Source: Candidatus Colimorpha enterica (GTDB taxonomy: Bacteria > Bacillota > Clostridia > Oscillospirales > CAG-272). Taken from it: 5,745 nt of DNA. Location of the stretch: positions 9,930-15,674 of the forward strand of contig FR891193.1 in NCBI GenBank assembly GCA_000433515.1, written 5' to 3'. Within the stretch, counting starts at the first letter, position 1, and each line of letters starts with the position of its first letter. The translations under genes and the position numbers were made by a program. This document shows, in pieces, positions 5,494 through 5,745 of this stretch. The notes under the pieces were generated by a model that was not told the origin of the DNA, did not search any database, and was given only the letters and a program-made list of their open reading frames with translations.

Positions 5494-5745
5494 ATGGGTA
5501 CACTTATCTGCGCGAAATGCCGTGCGATACCGGTTGACGGCGTATGCCCGCTGTGCGGGAAAAATAAGAAATTCATTGAAGCCGGCGATAACGACGAGGT
5601 TTATCTCACGTCCTGCGAGTACATATGGTCGCGGATGGTAGAGGATGCGCTTGACGGTGCCGGGATAAGATACCGCCGGCACGGCACGCGCGGCTCCGGT
5701 GTCATTGCCAGCATCGGGGAGCTTGCGGAGCTTTACCGGTACTAT
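5494..5745 (+). CDS. Small zinc-ribbon protein, possibly DUF2007-like (3' partial)
   Basis: The reading frame is open from the ATG to the window end (84 codons, no stop). The N-terminus has C6-x2-C9 and C18-x2-C21, a four-cysteine zinc ribbon with an 8-residue loop. A second part follows from about residue 35: EVYLTSCEYIWSRMVEDALD, GAGIRY and a basic RRHGTRG stretch. The pattern of a short strand, an amphipathic helix ending in 'L-GAGI-Y' and a charged loop resembles DUF2007-type putative signal-transducing domains, in which a zinc ribbon plus this fold is a common pairing. That comparison is from memory of the pattern and is tentative. There is no signal peptide or membrane segment in the visible part, so a cytosolic protein is likely. 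It has its own promoter and an optimal ribosome site. Specific function unknown. The ATG at 5488 would add two residues. Confidence 0.8.
   Translation, partial: MGTLICAKCRAIPVDGVCPLCGKNKKFIEAGDNDEVYLTSCEYIWSRMVEDALDGAGIRYRRHGTRGSGVIASIGELAELYRYY

Noticed and set aside
4744..5682. Long open frame on the minus strand (312 codons) across proC, the spacer and the zinc-ribbon gene
   Set aside because: It runs antisense through a certain proC, a terminator and a promoter. It shows no recognisable domain and is the kind of open frame expected opposite GC-rich coding sequence.

Overview
The window reads as part of a chromosome from a Gram-positive, Clostridia-like Firmicute (Ruminococcaceae/Oscillospiraceae type). 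This is inferred from the gene families, purine-rich AGGA/AGGAGG ribosome binding sites, frequent AGG/AGA/ATA codons, a lipoteichoic-acid-synthase family enzyme and a moderately high GC content (mid-fifties percent, judged by eye). Nothing in the sequence fixes the genus. All genes are on the + strand.

Layout. Positions 1-203 hold the 3' end of a CinA-family gene. Its tail overlaps the start of an LtaS-family membrane phosphoglycerol transferase/sulfatase-fold protein (193-2373). After 24 nt comes proB (2398-3171), then proA 2 nt later (3174-4433), then proC 10 nt later (4444-5241). A clear intrinsic terminator (5247-5278) closes this tightly packed unit. A spacer of about 110 nt follows, rich in GCGG/CCGC inverted repeats and containing a possible second terminator (5339-5377). 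A near-consensus extended -10 promoter (5393-5421) and a leader of about 65 nt come next. The last gene (from 5494) is a small zinc-ribbon protein cut off by the window end.

Function. proB, proA and proC together encode the complete route from glutamate to proline: glutamate 5-kinase, gamma-glutamyl phosphate reductase and pyrroline-5-carboxylate reductase. ProB is the short form that ends where the kinase domain ends, without the C-terminal PUA domain. The LtaS-family protein is a five-helix membrane enzyme with an extracytoplasmic catalytic domain. It probably acts on a cell-envelope polymer. It appears to be co-transcribed with the proline genes, but nothing in the sequence shows a biochemical link.

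Overall this is mostly an ordinary housekeeping region. I saw no mobile element, CRISPR array, tRNA, rRNA or recognised riboswitch. The points most worth a second look are the LtaS-proline gene linkage, the PUA-less ProB, the cysteine cluster at the ProA active site, the structured spacer after proC, and the unidentified zinc-ribbon gene with its own strong promoter.
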